This document shows, one piece after another, positions 5,576 to 5,851 of a stretch of 5,851 nt of DNA. Positions within the stretch are counted from its first letter, which is position 1. Every line of letters starts with the position of its first letter. Source of the DNA: Chlamydiota bacterium. Lineage in GTDB: Bacteria > Chlamydiota > Chlamydiia > Chlamydiales > Simkaniaceae. The DNA lies in NCBI GenBank assembly GCA_029556005.1, contig JAKQGT010000253.1, positions 1 to 5,851 on the forward strand, read 5' to 3'. The position numbers and the translations under genes were made by a program. The notes beneath the pieces were generated by a model that worked only from the letters and a program-made list of their open reading frames with translations, had not been told where the DNA came from and did no database searches.

Positions 5576-5851
5576 GAATTTTTAGGGGGGGGTTTACAAA
5601 ATCCAAAAGCTTTTGCATCGAGTGCTGCATTAAATTTGCTAGAGAGGTTTTGAAGAGCGATTAAGGCTGTGAGCTCAACAATCGCATCGGCATCATAATG
5701 CTTATGGAGGGCTTCAAAGAGTGTGTCCGGAATTTTATCTGAAGCAAGGGTCATGGCTTCTGCATATTCTAAGGCCTTTTTTTCCCTTTCAGAAAATAAG
5801 GGGCTTTCTCTGTAATGTTTCAAAGATTCAACCACTTCCACTCCTCGACCC
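5572..5851 (-). CDS. AhpD-like/carboxymuconolactone decarboxylase family protein, C-terminal part
   Basis: The frame is open from the right edge to a TGA at 5574-5572. It contains FSEREKKALEYAEAMT, then a DTLFEALHKHYDADAIVELT segment and ALQNLSSKFNAAL, the pattern of the C-terminal half of AhpD-like (CMD family) proteins. These small alpha-helical proteins act in peroxide reduction or related redox steps. In the family this half follows a CxxC or CxxH-type active-site segment, which would lie beyond the edge, so catalytic competence cannot be judged. A GTG at 5841 after GGTCGAGGA could pass for a start, but it would remove the active site, and the frame continues upstream of it, so I treat the gene as cut rather than short. 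It ends four bases into the MFS gene and forms an operon with it. The C-terminus is a Lys-Pro-Pro-Pro tail encoded by a C8 run. Confidence 0.8.
   Translation of the reverse strand, partial: GRGVEVVESLKHYRESPLFSEREKKALEYAEAMTLASDKIPDTLFEALHKHYDADAIVELTALIALQNLSSKFNAALDAKAFGFCKPPPKNS
5585..5592 (-). repeat. C8 homopolymer at a coupled gene junction
   Basis: Eight consecutive C on the coding strand encode most of a Pro-Pro-Pro run seven codons before the stop of the AhpD-like gene and just upstream of the overlapping MFS start. With nine C the upstream frame would hit TAA directly after the run; with seven C it would read past the present stop into the MFS gene in another frame. Either change breaks the ATGA overlap that probably drives MFS translation. 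Slippage is a possibility only; no variation can be seen in one sequence. Confidence 0.5.

Noticed and set aside
1..5851. tRNA, rRNA, CRISPR array, toxin-antitoxin or phage-defence island
   Set aside because: No cloverleaf, rRNA-like stretch, regularly spaced repeats or defence gene pair is visible; the two gene-sized repeats are palindromic elements, not an array.

Overview
The window reads as a compact stretch of a moderately AT-rich bacterial chromosome with four complete protein-coding genes, two genes cut by the window edges, and an unusual set of palindromic repeats at the gene ends. The organism is most plausibly a Gram-negative host-associated bacterium. A member of the environmental Chlamydiota (Simkania/Parachlamydia-like) fits the eukaryotic-type kinase, the PIN-PhoH protein and my impression of the truncated gene at the left edge. 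That placement is an inference; no marker gene in the window proves it.

Layout: (1) Positions 1-109 (minus) hold the first 36 codons of an unrecognised protein, driven by a textbook sigma-70 promoter at 146-174. (2) Positions 386-1690 (plus) encode a PIN-PhoH ATPase, divergent from gene 1 and preceded by a very T-rich leader. (3) Positions 1823-2806 (minus) encode a Hanks-type protein kinase with an HGDLHGGN catalytic loop and a strikingly short activation segment, convergent with phoH. (4) Positions 2979-4229 (plus) encode an MscS-family channel, divergent from the kinase across a 172-base AT-rich control region that contains a G/C-rich stem-loop. (5) Positions 4403-5575 (minus) encode a Bcr/CflA-type MFS exporter, convergent with mscS. 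It is translationally coupled (ATGA overlap) to (6), positions 5572-5851 (minus), the C-terminal part of an AhpD/carboxymuconolactone-decarboxylase-like protein that runs off the right edge.

The most interesting non-coding signal is a shared palindromic element in both convergent junctions. A 67-68 base core is almost identical after phoH (1687-1754) and after mscS (4256-4322). A 17-base end, CTTAGAGGGTGTTTAAA, closes the copy after phoH (inverted) and opens the copy after mscS. Put together, the two partial copies describe a MITE-like element of about 170 bases with roughly 70-base imperfect inverted arms. The TAG stop codons of both the kinase and mscS lie in the shared end. A separate perfect 13-bp inverted repeat (4342-4354/4395-4407) contains the stop codon of the MFS gene. 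The repeats probably also act as bidirectional 3' ends for the convergent pairs.

Functionally the genes are a mixed housekeeping/accessory set (RNA metabolism, signalling, osmotic protection, efflux). Apart from the coupled pair at the right, nothing indicates a single pathway.
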